DNA of 64,000 bases from an uncultured Pelagibacteraceae bacterium (GTDB lineage Bacteria > Pseudomonadota > Alphaproteobacteria > Pelagibacterales > Pelagibacteraceae). A program made the translations under genes and the position numbers. A model generated the notes under the pieces. That model ran no database searches. It had not been told where the DNA came from and saw only the letters and a list, made by a program, of their open reading frames with translations. Of this stretch, positions 55,197 through 63,983 are shown piece by piece (within the stretch, counting starts at the first letter, position 1; each line of letters opens with the position of its first letter). The stretch covers positions 124,001-188,000 of the forward strand of contig CACNQD010000003.1 in assembly GCA_902622545.1 (NCBI GenBank), given 5' to 3'.

Positions 55197-57308
55197 TTAT
55201 TCCCAGATCACTTTTTGTTTTAATTTATAATCAAATGACTTGGATAAAATATATTCAGATATGATATCTGAATTAAAATATTTTAAATATTTCAATTTCC
55301 CCCTTTTGGCTATTTGTTTTCCAGATTTTTTATCCTTTTTGTATTTATTTAGCTTATAGCTAAGGTCATTAATGTTTTTATAAAATACAATTTCTTTATT
55401 AGAAAAGAAATCAGTTAATAAAGTATTTTCATCTATAAATGTTAATAAACCGTTGCCAACTAATTGTACTATTCTATCACTACTATAATATTTAATTGGT
55501 TTTCCTCTGCTTAGATTAAGACCCATGTATGAATTTGAAATTTTTTTTATAAATTGATCTGCCCAAATAGGCTGGACATTATTCATGCCATAAACATCAA
55601 ATTTGATATCTTTATTTAAGTTAATAAGTTTATTAATAAAATTTTCTCTATCATCACCCTTTCCAGACTTTAATTGACCTCTATGAACACCGTGACTCAT
55701 TGCAAAAAAAACATCATAAGGACAATTCTTGTTAAAATTATTTAATGTTTCAAAAGACTTATCGGCAGGATTGGGCATAAAATATGAGTTAGGAATATTT
55801 ATAGATAAAGATGAAGGGTCAGTTGTTAAGAAAGTAGTATTTAAAAAATCCTTCTTATCTAAAATTCTTTTGGAATTACTTTTATGATCAGGTCCATATT
55901 TCGAAAGTGGGTCTAAAAACCATTGTGAAAAAACTGTATCTTTATTTATTTCTTTCATTTTTGATAATGTTGAATTTAAAACCCTATCAGCGTGACCTAA
56001 AATAACTATATCTGGTTTAAAGTTATTAAATGCATCTATTATTTTATTTTGTAGTGTTTGTTTACCTGAAAAATCTTTAATGCTTTTATAATTATGGATA
56101 ATATCTCTATCACTTAAAGTTAGTACGTTATGTCCGTTTCTAATAAAACCATTGTTTAATCTACGGCCTGTGTTGTAATGCAATCTTCCATCAAATCTTT
56201 CATTTAAGTTGGTAATGTGCATGATTTTAAAAGATTTATTCTTTTTTGTATAAAATATTTTTCTAGCTACAAAAGTATCTCTAATTTCATCAATTAGATT
56301 AGAAATATATTTATGGTCAAAAATAAAATTTTTATAATTAAGTCTTTGGGATTTTTGTAATAATTTTTTATTTAATATTAGATTTTCTATTGTTAAATAA
56401 AGTTCATCTGATGATAGTTTTTTTAAAATAATCGCATTTTTAGAAGTTTCTGGTAAACCACCTCTGTTACTTATAATTACTGCGCAACCCCTACTCGCTG
56501 CTTCTAAACTTGTTCTACCGAAAGGCTCTTCCCATCTAGAGCAAACAACAGATATACTCACTTTGTTTAACAAATTTAACACATTATCATGTTTTATATA
56601 TCCATGAATTTTTAAATTTTTATGTTCAAAGTAAAGTTTTTCTCTTGGTTCATCGCCTATTACCACAGCTTTCCAATTTTTATATTTGTTTAAAATTTTA
56701 ATTATTGTTTTGCCAAAAATATCATAACCTTTTGCACTATTTAATTTACCAATAAAGGAAATTAATCTTTTTTTATTATTAAAATTAATCTTTGTTCTAT
56801 TTGTCGATTGATAACAAACAGAAGTTTTTTGTTTTAATAGTTTTTTATTATCAATTCCAATAAAAAATCTTTCTTGAGACCACTCGCTATTGAATAGTAT
56901 TTTATCGATTTTATTTAATAGAAATATCCTATCCTCTATAGATTTTGATCCGTTCATCGACAATGGATCATTATGAAAATACAAAATAATTTTTTTATTT
57001 TGTAAATTACGTAAAAATTTTACATAATTAGGTCTATTATGAATTTCTATTATATCTGAATTTATTTTTTTTTCTTTTTCTAAAAACTTTAAGACATAAT
57101 TTTTAGAGTTACTTCTTATGAAAGATCTGTTCAATTCAATATTAACGTAATTTTTCAAAAAAGGTTTTTTATTAGTCATATTCCCAAAAATAAAGGAATT
57201 TTTTGAGAATTTGCTATTTTGAATAGTATCCTTAACGAATAATGAAACAGCACCAGCATTAACAGAGGAAAAATTTTCTTTATATGGAAGTAGTACGGAT
57301 ATCTTCAT
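55197..57308 (-). CDS. Large two-domain glycosyltransferase (GT4 plus CgeB-like)
   Basis: This 703-residue protein looks like two fused transferases. Residues 1-350 are a GT-B enzyme with the GT4 motif EEPFGRTSLEAASRGCAVI near 260-278 and SFIGKLNSAKGYDIF. A linker of basic residues (near 345-360) leads to a second half that begins FKIMHITNLNERFDGRLHYNTG. That half ends in a CgeB/Glyco_trans_1_2-type segment (SRGKPIKYYSSDRIVQL, GNGLLTFIDENTLL). It presumably adds two sugars to one glycan. It overlaps the GIY-YIG gene by 4 bp. Confidence 0.83.
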   Translation of the reverse strand: MKISVLLPYKENFSSVNAGAVSLFVKDTIQNSKFSKNSFIFGNMTNKKPFLKNYVNIELNRSFIRSNSKNYVLKFLEKEKKINSDIIEIHNRPNYVKFLRNLQNKKIILYFHNDPLSMNGSKSIEDRIFLLNKIDKILFNSEWSQERFFIGIDNKKLLKQKTSVCYQSTNRTKINFNNKKRLISFIGKLNSAKGYDIFGKTIIKILNKYKNWKAVVIGDEPREKLYFEHKNLKIHGYIKHDNVLNLLNKVSISVVCSRWEEPFGRTSLEAASRGCAVIISNRGGLPETSKNAIILKKLSSDELYLTIENLILNKKLLQKSQRLNYKNFIFDHKYISNLIDEIRDTFVARKIFYTKKNKSFKIMHITNLNERFDGRLHYNTGRRLNNGFIRNGHNVLTLSDRDIIHNYKSIKDFSGKQTLQNKIIDAFNNFKPDIVILGHADRVLNSTLSKMKEINKDTVFSQWFLDPLSKYGPDHKSNSKRILDKKDFLNTTFLTTDPSSLSINIPNSYFMPNPADKSFETLNNFNKNCPYDVFFAMSHGVHRGQLKSGKGDDRENFINKLINLNKDIKFDVYGMNNVQPIWADQFIKKISNSYMGLNLSRGKPIKYYSSDRIVQLVGNGLLTFIDENTLLTDFFSNKEIVFYKNINDLSYKLNKYKKDKKSGKQIAKRGKLKYLKYFNSDIISEYILSKSFDYKLKQKVIWE

Positions 57309-57568
57309 CTATCTAAAAATTTTTTTTTGATTTGATTTCTTAATTTATAATTATGTTTAAGCATATGTTCTTCTTTTAAAGCAATATTTTTAGATTGGTA
57401 CCCCTTTGAATATGCTAGTTCCCATAATCTACCTCTTGTGAATTTAGCACCTTTTGAATTATTATGTAAAAGCAGTCTTTTTTTTAAATTATTTGTATAT
57501 CCAACGTAAGAAATTCCATTTTTGCATTTAGCTTGAGTACTTACAATCAAATAAACAAAGTATTTCAT
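57305..57568 (-). CDS. GIY-YIG nuclease superfamily protein
   Basis: The 87-residue single-domain protein (UPF0213/YhbQ-like) shows FVYLIVSTQAKCKNGISYVGYTNNLKKRLLLHN in order, with the GIY/YVG strands and Arg of the nuclease core and a Glu in LKEEHMLKHN. Function of such short proteins is unclear, possibly DNA-end processing. It lies 4 bp downstream of tRNA-Glu on the same strand, a site favoured by mobile elements. Confidence 0.88.
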   Translation of the reverse strand: MKYFVYLIVSTQAKCKNGISYVGYTNNLKKRLLLHNNSKGAKFTRGRLWELAYSKGYQSKNIALKEEHMLKHNYKLRNQIKKKFLDR

Positions 57569-57572
57569 ATTG

Positions 57573-57645
57573 GCGGTCCCTAGGGGAATCGAACCCCTCT
57601 TTCATGGATGAAAACCATGTGTCCTAACCGATAGACGAAGGGACC
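57573..57645 (-). tRNA. tRNA-Glu (UUC), CCA encoded
   Basis: On the minus strand the acceptor pairs GGTCCCT with AGGGACC, the discriminator is G, and CCA follows. The anticodon stem CATGG/CCATG holds loop TTTTCAT, giving TTC. The T-loop reads GGTTCGATTCC. Confidence 0.97.
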
Positions 57646-57655
57646 AAAAAACAGT

Positions 57656-57684
57656 CTTTTATTGCAAAAAAAAATATTAATCAA
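57656..57684 (-). promoter_or_regulatory. Possible promoter of tRNA-Glu
   Basis: On the minus strand TTGATT (57684-57679), 17 bp, then TAAAAG (57661-57656) lies 11 bases before the tRNA 5' end. The spacing is ideal but the -10 is a weak match. Confidence 0.35.
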
Positions 57685-57695
57685 GTTTAAAGAAT

Positions 57696-59381
57696 TTATA
57701 TCAATATATCTTTTATAATAATTTGATTTTTTTTTTTACCATCCCAAAAATATTGATCAATAGTACCAATTAAACTAAATTTTTTTTTATAATTAACTAG
57801 ATATTTTCCAATTGAGGTATTAACTGCGTCAAATGCGATCGATTGAAATGATCTATTTTCTTTATTTTTCAAAATACAGTTTATATGCCTATTATTAATA
57901 ATTTTTGTTTTAATAGACTTGAGATTTTCAAATAAAAATAATGGTTGTTGATTATCGTAACCAAATGGTTCTAATTTCTTTAAATCATTGAAAATAGAAG
58001 AATCATCTTTAGGCAATAATTTTTTAAAATCATAATAAAAAGTGTCTTTTTTTTTTGACTTTTGATATTCTGCGTTAATGAAATTTTTTAATTTAATTAA
58101 GTTTTCTTTTTTTACTACAAAACCAGCAGCCATATTATGACCTCCACCGCTTTGTATTAGTTCAAAATTTAATAATTTTTTTAATAAATTATTTAATTTA
58201 AATTGACCAGTAGATCGAACTGAACCTTTATAAAAATTAAAAGACTTTGTGATTACAAAAGCAGGTCTATTTAATTTATCTTTTAGTTTACCTGCAATAA
58301 TCCCTAAAACACCTTCATGGAATAATTTATTTTCCTCGAATATAATTTCCTCGTTATTTTCATATTTTTTTAAATCTATAAGGTTAATACAAAAGTTTTC
58401 AATTTTTTTTCTTTTAGTATTTAAAATTTTTATTTCTTCAATAATTTTTTTTATCTTATTTAAATTTTTTGAGCAAAGTAATTCAACAGAAAGTTTTGCA
58501 TCTTTTAGTCTACCAGGTGAATTAATCATTGGACCTATAGAAAAAGAAATATCTGTGTAACTGATTGATCTTTTTAAAGATAAGTAATTAAATAATTGTT
58601 TAATACCTGGATTTTCAATTTTATCAAATTTATTTAAAGCAATCTTTGCAATATGTTTATTTGAATGTCTTAAGGGCATAAGGTCACAAATAGTCCCTAA
58701 AAGTGCAAAAAAAAGAAAATCATAAATATTTATATTTTTTTTTAATTTATTATTCATCAGGTTAATTAAATAGAAAGTTAATGCAGCAGCACAAATATTC
58801 TGCCCCATATAATCTTTGGGATTTTTCATCGGATTAATCATATTTAATGTTGGTGAGATTTTATTATTAATATGATGATGGTCTATTATTAATACTTCTA
58901 TATTTTTATTTTTTAGAAAATTAACAATTTCTATAGAATTACTCCCACAATCAACAAAAATTACAATTTTTGTGTTCTTCTTTAAGTTTTTTTTTATCAA
59001 ATCTAAATTAGGACCATAACCATCGTTGAATCTATTTGGAATTAAATAATAATTTGGATTTTTAATATAATTAAAGAAATTTACTAAAATTGCTGTAGAA
59101 GAAACTCCATCGACATCATAATCACCGTAAACTAAAATTAGTTCCTTTCTTTTAATAATGTTTATTAATAAATTTTTTGCTTTTAAAAAGTCTTTATTGT
59201 TAAAAAAGGGATTATTTAGTTTAAATTCGTTATCTAATTCATTTATCTCATCTAATGAATAATTTCTACTTAAAATGAGTTTTGATAAATCATATGATAA
59301 ACTATTATCTAAAGATATTTTTTCAATAATCCTGTTATTTAATTTCCTCTCAGACCATTTGTTTCCTGAGACAGATATCAT
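57696..59381 (-). CDS. recJ: Single-stranded-DNA-specific exonuclease RecJ
   Basis: RecJ is a 5'-3' ssDNA exonuclease of the DHH family used in recombination and mismatch repair. The 561 residues include the acidic motif VYGDYDVDGVSSTAILV near 79-95, the DHH motif in IIDHHHINNK, and the DHHA1 motif QSGGGHNMAAGF near 415-426. A C-terminal OB-like region follows. It overlaps glpX by 4 bp, so the two form an operon. Confidence 0.96.
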   Translation of the reverse strand: MISVSGNKWSERKLNNRIIEKISLDNSLSYDLSKLILSRNYSLDEINELDNEFKLNNPFFNNKDFLKAKNLLINIIKRKELILVYGDYDVDGVSSTAILVNFFNYIKNPNYYLIPNRFNDGYGPNLDLIKKNLKKNTKIVIFVDCGSNSIEIVNFLKNKNIEVLIIDHHHINNKISPTLNMINPMKNPKDYMGQNICAAALTFYLINLMNNKLKKNINIYDFLFFALLGTICDLMPLRHSNKHIAKIALNKFDKIENPGIKQLFNYLSLKRSISYTDISFSIGPMINSPGRLKDAKLSVELLCSKNLNKIKKIIEEIKILNTKRKKIENFCINLIDLKKYENNEEIIFEENKLFHEGVLGIIAGKLKDKLNRPAFVITKSFNFYKGSVRSTGQFKLNNLLKKLLNFELIQSGGGHNMAAGFVVKKENLIKLKNFINAEYQKSKKKDTFYYDFKKLLPKDDSSIFNDLKKLEPFGYDNQQPLFLFENLKSIKTKIINNRHINCILKNKENRSFQSIAFDAVNTSIGKYLVNYKKKFSLIGTIDQYFWDGKKKNQIIIKDILI

Positions 59382-60328
59382 GTAATTTTTTTTACTTTCT
59401 CTTGAATATTTTTTTTAATGTTCCTACTTTTGTGAGTAACGAAAGTATCTGTCATGAAGTAATCGCCAGATATTTCTATACCTTTTACTAACTCTCCCTT
59501 TGTGATCCCAGTAGCACAAAATATACTGTCTCCTTTAACAATATCTTTTAACTCATATTTCTTTTTTAAATCAACGATGCCCATATTTTTTGCTCTATTG
59601 ATTGCTACATCATCATCAAATATAAATCGACCCTGAAAACCGCAATTACAAGCGTCAAGTGCACACGCTGCTAAAACCCCTTCCGGTCCTCCACCTATAC
59701 CTAAAAAAAGATCTACTTCAAATTTATCGTCTGTTACTAATAATGCGCCCGAAACATCTCCATCAGAAATTAATTTAGTTTTAAGTTTTAATTTTTTAGC
59801 TTCTTCAATAATTTTTTTATGTCTAGGTCTGTCTAGAATGCAAATAGTTATATCCTCAAGTTTTTTATTTTTAAAATCAGCTAAATTTTTAATATTTTTG
59901 GAAAAAACATAGTCTAAATCAATAACACCATTTTCTATATCAGAACCATAAGCTATTTTATTCATATAAGTTTCTGGAGCATTTAATAAATTGTTTTTAT
60001 GTGAAACGGCAATAACCGATAAAGCTCCAGGTAAATTATTAGCAGCAAAATTCGTCCCCTCTAAGGGGTCAACAGCAATATCGATGTCTGGGCCATCATT
60101 ATTTCCTAAGACTTCCCCAATGTATAGCATTGGGGCTTCATCTATTTCTCCCTCCCCTATTACTACTCTTCCGTTCATTTCAATATTGTTTAAAACTTTT
60201 CTCATGGCATCTGTTGCAAGCTTGTCCACTTCATTTTTGTCCTTTTTTCCAATTTTTGGAAGTGTTGCTATTGATGCTTGTTGTGTAACTTTAACAAATT
60301 CTTTTAGAAATTTTTCGTCAATATGCAT
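59378..60328 (-). CDS. glpX: Class II fructose-1,6-bisphosphatase
   Basis: GlpX dephosphorylates fructose-1,6-bisphosphate in gluconeogenesis. The 316 residues show VIGEGEIDEAPMLYIGE near 54-70, DPLEGTNFAANNLPGA near 87-102, and the metal/substrate patch DGDVSGAL with GIGGGPEGVLAA. It overlaps recJ by 4 bp and starts inside the stop region of the SbmA-like gene. Confidence 0.97.
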   Translation of the reverse strand: MHIDEKFLKEFVKVTQQASIATLPKIGKKDKNEVDKLATDAMRKVLNNIEMNGRVVIGEGEIDEAPMLYIGEVLGNNDGPDIDIAVDPLEGTNFAANNLPGALSVIAVSHKNNLLNAPETYMNKIAYGSDIENGVIDLDYVFSKNIKNLADFKNKKLEDITICILDRPRHKKIIEEAKKLKLKTKLISDGDVSGALLVTDDKFEVDLFLGIGGGPEGVLAACALDACNCGFQGRFIFDDDVAINRAKNMGIVDLKKKYELKDIVKGDSIFCATGITKGELVKGIEISGDYFMTDTFVTHKSRNIKKNIQEKVKKIT

Positions 60329-61317
60329 TAAGTTTTTACTTCATCAGAAACATTATTCAATTTAGTTTCAAATTCTGACAATCTTCTTTGAACAGAAATT
60401 AATTCTACTATTATTGGCCAACTTCTTACTAAATATTGTAATGAGTTCTCTACTTTGTTGAAGGCTCTTGCAATTTGTTGAACAAATCCTAATGTGATAG
60501 CTCCAGTGACTATTGTTGGGGCTAAAGCTACATATGGAACAATTACCATACCTTGTAAATAACTCCATTTAACTGCATTAAAATATAAATAGTGAAAGTA
60601 CATTTTAAAATGGATTTTACGAACGTTTCCATACAAAAAATTTACACTACTTGATCCTGCATTATTTATGTTGTCTTCTCCTAATACTAGCTCTTTCCTA
60701 TAAGCTGCTTCTTCTTTTTGAATATCATATTCAATACCAGGTAATTTAAACCCGACAGCGGCAAGTAATAACGTTCCGCCTAAGGCTGATACTATAGCTA
60801 CCCAAACTAATGCATGATTTACTTCACCAAAAAAAGGTAACATAGTTATTTGTTTTGATAATCCCCACAATATTGGTAAAAATGCAACGAGAGTCATTAA
60901 GCTTCTTAGAAGCTCCACACCCAAGCCTTCCATAATTCTAGCAAATTTTAAAGTATCTTCTTGAACTCTCTGTGAAGCCCCCTCAGTTAAACGAGCTTTA
61001 TACCAATTTTCATGGTAATAATCTGCCATTGCCGTTCTCCATCTAAATGTCCAATGACTAGTAAAATAATCTGTAGCAACAGAAATAACCATCCACACAC
61101 CTGCAATTTTAGCAAATGTTAGAAGATAAGATATAAATTCTTTTTCTGATACTGAGTTAGGGGTTGTTAAGGCCTTTTGTAAAGTATCATAAAATTCACC
61201 AAACCATTGGTTGATCATTACATCAAGTTGAACTTGGTACCATGTGGAAACTAATATTATTAATGAACCAAATATGCTCCAAGGAAACCATCTTCTATTT
61301 GTAAAAAATTTAAACAT
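60328..61317 (-). CDS. sbmA: SbmA/BacA-family peptide transporter
   Basis: This is an inner-membrane protein of 329 residues related to E. coli SbmA and rhizobial BacA, which import proline-rich peptides, microcins and other solutes using the proton gradient. Diagnostic stretches are FRWRTAMADYYHENW, EGASQRVQEDTLKFA, FKLPGIEYDIQKEEAAYRKE and FHYLYFNAVKW. It lacks the first ~75 residues (extra N-terminal membrane segments) of E. coli SbmA and begins at the NRRWFPWSIFGSLIILVSTW region. The physiological substrate is unknown. Confidence 0.93.
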   Translation of the reverse strand: MFKFFTNRRWFPWSIFGSLIILVSTWYQVQLDVMINQWFGEFYDTLQKALTTPNSVSEKEFISYLLTFAKIAGVWMVISVATDYFTSHWTFRWRTAMADYYHENWYKARLTEGASQRVQEDTLKFARIMEGLGVELLRSLMTLVAFLPILWGLSKQITMLPFFGEVNHALVWVAIVSALGGTLLLAAVGFKLPGIEYDIQKEEAAYRKELVLGEDNINNAGSSSVNFLYGNVRKIHFKMYFHYLYFNAVKWSYLQGMVIVPYVALAPTIVTGAITLGFVQQIARAFNKVENSLQYLVRSWPIIVELISVQRRLSEFETKLNNVSDEVKT

Positions 61318-61605
61318 TTATTCTAAAAAATTATCAGTATACGATTTTTTAACGAAAGATCTTTGATTATTTTCAATTAAAACAAATTCAATTTTATTTT
61401 TATTAGCATATTCTATTGCTTGCTCTTTAGTATCAAAAAAAAGTTTTAATTCAGATAAAGTATTAGAGGAACTTTCCCAACCCATTAAAGGGTTTATAGA
61501 TGTCGATTCGTCAATATATTCAAATATCCACTTTTTAGTTTTGCCTATACCCGATTGCATTGCTGTTTTGGTAGGTTTATATATTTTAGCTTTTTTCTTT
61601 GTCAT
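61318..61605 (-). CDS. NADH dehydrogenase (complex I) accessory subunit, NDUFS4-like
   Basis: The 95-residue protein matches the ETC complex I subunit (NDUFS4, 18 kDa) family found in alphaproteobacteria and mitochondria. It shows AKIYKPTKTAMQSG at the start, then WIFEYIDE, NPLMGWESSSNTLSELKLFFDTKEQAIEYANKN split over the core, and a Tyr-rich end. It stabilises the NADH-dehydrogenase module. It is adjacent to tRNA-Pro and 1 bp from sbmA. Confidence 0.93.
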   Translation of the reverse strand: MTKKKAKIYKPTKTAMQSGIGKTKKWIFEYIDESTSINPLMGWESSSNTLSELKLFFDTKEQAIEYANKNKIEFVLIENNQRSFVKKSYTDNFLE

Positions 61606-61608
61606 AAA

Positions 61609-61685
<77 letters not shown>

Positions 61686-61780
61686 AATTTGAATACTATT
61701 ACAGTAGATAAGCTAATTTTTAAAGTATAAAGAGATCAAAAATAAAAGTATTTTAAATAGAATCTGATATATAGGAAATT

Positions 61781-62245
61781 ATGATTATTGTTTGTCCCTG
61801 TGATCAAAAAAGTTTTAATATTGATGATAAATTAATACCTAAAGAAGGTCGCTTGGTAAAATGTGGAGTATGTAATCATACATGGTTTTTTAAACCATCG
61901 GAAAATATTGAAAAAAAACAAGACTCTGCGACACCGAATACAACAATTAATGAAGAAGAAAACAGAGAGTTTATACGGGTCAAACAAAATAAAGAAGCCA
62001 TAAAACCAAAAGTAGATAAAACAAAAGAAAATAAAAAATATTTACCAGCAATCAAGAGAGAGAAAAGCAAAAATTTTTCTAAACTGTTTTTGGTTTTCTT
62101 AATAACAATAATAGCTATTGTTATCTTAATAGACACTTTTAAGGTTCCCTTGGGCTATATAATTCCAAATATCAACTTTTATTTAGACAATTTATATCAA
62201 AGTTTGATAGATATAAAATTATTTACAATAAATTTAATTAATTAA
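61781..62245 (+). CDS. MJ0042-type zinc-ribbon membrane protein
   Basis: The 154-residue protein begins with a zinc ribbon (C5, C7, C28, C31; KEGRLVKCGVCNHTWF), then a charged linker (about 40-95). A single membrane helix (about 102-124, FLVFLITIIAIVILI) and a short tail end it. This zjd/MJ0042 architecture is widespread in alphaproteobacteria but of unknown function. As in nrdR of this window, the first knuckle is CPC in place of CPxC. It lies 2 bp before nhaA. Confidence 0.85.
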   Translation: MIIVCPCDQKSFNIDDKLIPKEGRLVKCGVCNHTWFFKPSENIEKKQDSATPNTTINEEENREFIRVKQNKEAIKPKVDKTKENKKYLPAIKREKSKNFSKLFLVFLITIIAIVILIDTFKVPLGYIIPNINFYLDNLYQSLIDIKLFTINLIN

Positions 62246-62247
62246 AA

Positions 62248-63420
62248 ATGTTAAAATACTTATCAAGTCCATTTAAGTGGTTTTTTAAATTAGAAGCTGC
62301 AAGTGGTTTAGTTTTATTAATAAGTGCAATATTAGCTTTAATAGTAAGTAACTCAGATTTATCCAAAATTTATTTTGAAACCTTAGATAAATATTTATTT
62401 ATTGGAATAAATAATTTTGGAATAAAATTATCTGTTCTGCATTGGATTAATGATGCCTTAATGGCGGTATTCTTTTTTTTTGTTACGCTAGAAATTAAAA
62501 GAGAATTTATTGAAGGAGAATTATCTAATTTTAAACAAGCAATGCTTCCAATAATGGGTGCAATTGGAGGCATGGTTGTACCAGCGCTAGTCTATATTTT
62601 TATAAATTATGGTGATACGGAAACATTAAGAGGATGGGCAATACCATCAGCTACAGATATTGCTTTTTCTTTAGGAGTTTTGTCATTATTAGGATCAAGA
62701 GTTCCAATATCACTAAAAGTTTTTTTAACAGCTTTAGCAATAATTGATGATTTAGGAGCAATCATTATAATTGCTTTTTTCTATACAGGTGATTTAAAAA
62801 TACATTATTTAGGATTAATTGTTGTAGCTTTCATATTATTATTAATTTTAAATAAATTTAACGTTAAAAACTTTATACTTTATCTTTTAATTGGTGTTGT
62901 AATGTGGGATTTTACTCATCAATCAGGTATACATGCCACAATAGCTGGTGTTTTATTAGCAACAACTATTCCTCATAGAAAAAAACCAAAGGAATTCTCA
63001 TTATTAATTAAGATTGAACATGCAATAAGTCCCTATGTTGCATTTGGTATAATGCCGTTGTTTGCTTTTGCCAATGCAGGTGTTTCTTTGGAAGGATTGT
63101 CTTTATCATCTTTCATGTCAAAAGTTCCATTGGGTATATTATTAGGATTATTTTTAGGAAAACAATTTGGTGTTTTTATTTTTTCATACCTGTCAATTAA
63201 ATTTAAATTAGCGCAAATGCCATCGAAAGCTAATTGGATTAATTTTTATGGTGTAGGAGTTTTAACTGGTATCGGATTTACTATGAGTTTATTCGTAGGT
63301 AATTTAGCATTTATAGATAACATGAGTTATATGGATGGTGTTAAGATTGGAGTTTTAGGTGGGTCATTATTATCAACATTATTTGGATATTTTCTTATAT
63401 TATTATCTCCAAAGAAATGA
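62248..63420 (+). CDS. nhaA: Na+/H+ antiporter NhaA
   Basis: NhaA exchanges Na+ for H+ across the inner membrane for salt and pH control. The 390 residues carry about 12 TM helices. The ion-binding aspartates lie in ALAIIDDLGAIIII (near 165-178), with ATDIAFSLGVLSLLGSRVP before and GIGFTMSLFVGNLAF near the end. It overlaps the glutathione peroxidase gene by 4 bp. Confidence 0.97.
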   Translation: MLKYLSSPFKWFFKLEAASGLVLLISAILALIVSNSDLSKIYFETLDKYLFIGINNFGIKLSVLHWINDALMAVFFFFVTLEIKREFIEGELSNFKQAMLPIMGAIGGMVVPALVYIFINYGDTETLRGWAIPSATDIAFSLGVLSLLGSRVPISLKVFLTALAIIDDLGAIIIIAFFYTGDLKIHYLGLIVVAFILLLILNKFNVKNFILYLLIGVVMWDFTHQSGIHATIAGVLLATTIPHRKKPKEFSLLIKIEHAISPYVAFGIMPLFAFANAGVSLEGLSLSSFMSKVPLGILLGLFLGKQFGVFIFSYLSIKFKLAQMPSKANWINFYGVGVLTGIGFTMSLFVGNLAFIDNMSYMDGVKIGVLGGSLLSTLFGYFLILLSPKK

Positions 63421-63983
63421 AATTTTCAAATTTTACTAAATTATTAGCAATTGTATTTTTAATGATCTCTTTTTTTTCTACAAAAACCTTAGCAAATTAT
63501 GAAAAGGTTTTTTTTGATTTTTCTGTTGAGCTTGTAAATGGAAAATCAATTAATTTAAAAGAATTTAAAAATAAAAAAGCAATATTATTGGTAAACACTG
63601 CAAGTTATTGTGGTTTTACAAAACAATATAATGATATGCAAAATATTTGGGAGAAATATCAGAATAAAGGTCTATTAGTTTTAGCTGTCCCATCGAATTC
63701 ATTTAATCAAGAAAAAAAAACAGAAAAAGAGGTAAAAGAATTTTGTGAGGTGAATTTTAACATCACTTTTCCAATTACCTCTATTTATGATGTTAAAGGT
63801 GATGGTGCACACGATATATTTAAATGGGCAAAAGAAAATCATGGAAAATCTGCAATACCTAAGTGGAATTTTCATAAAATTTTAATTAATAGTGAAGGAA
63901 AAATTGAAGATACATTTTCATCTTTTACAAACCCTACTTCAAATAAAATTATTTCTAAAATAGAAACTTTGCTAAATATTTAG
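63417..63983 (+). CDS. Glutathione peroxidase-like thiol peroxidase, exported
   Basis: The 188-residue protein has a signal peptide (about 1-26, cleavage near TLANYE) and a GPx fold. The peroxidatic Cys sits in NTASYCGFTKQY (near 59-70), followed by LAVPSNSFNQEKKT and KWNFHKILIN with the catalytic Trp/Asn. It is the Cys, not selenocysteine, type and would reduce hydroperoxides in the periplasm. It is coupled to nhaA. Confidence 0.93.
   Translation: MKFSNFTKLLAIVFLMISFFSTKTLANYEKVFFDFSVELVNGKSINLKEFKNKKAILLVNTASYCGFTKQYNDMQNIWEKYQNKGLLVLAVPSNSFNQEKKTEKEVKEFCEVNFNITFPITSIYDVKGDGAHDIFKWAKENHGKSAIPKWNFHKILINSEGKIEDTFSSFTNPTSNKIISKIETLLNI

Noticed and set aside
57573..57645. tRNA-Glu as an integration site with a duplicated 3' end
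   Set aside because: No second copy of the tRNA 3' segment was found in the window, so attL/attR cannot be shown.
59991..60365. 124-codon open frame on the plus strand
   Set aside because: Antisense to the well-conserved glpX N-terminus; Ser/Phe/Pro-rich composition typical of a shadow frame.
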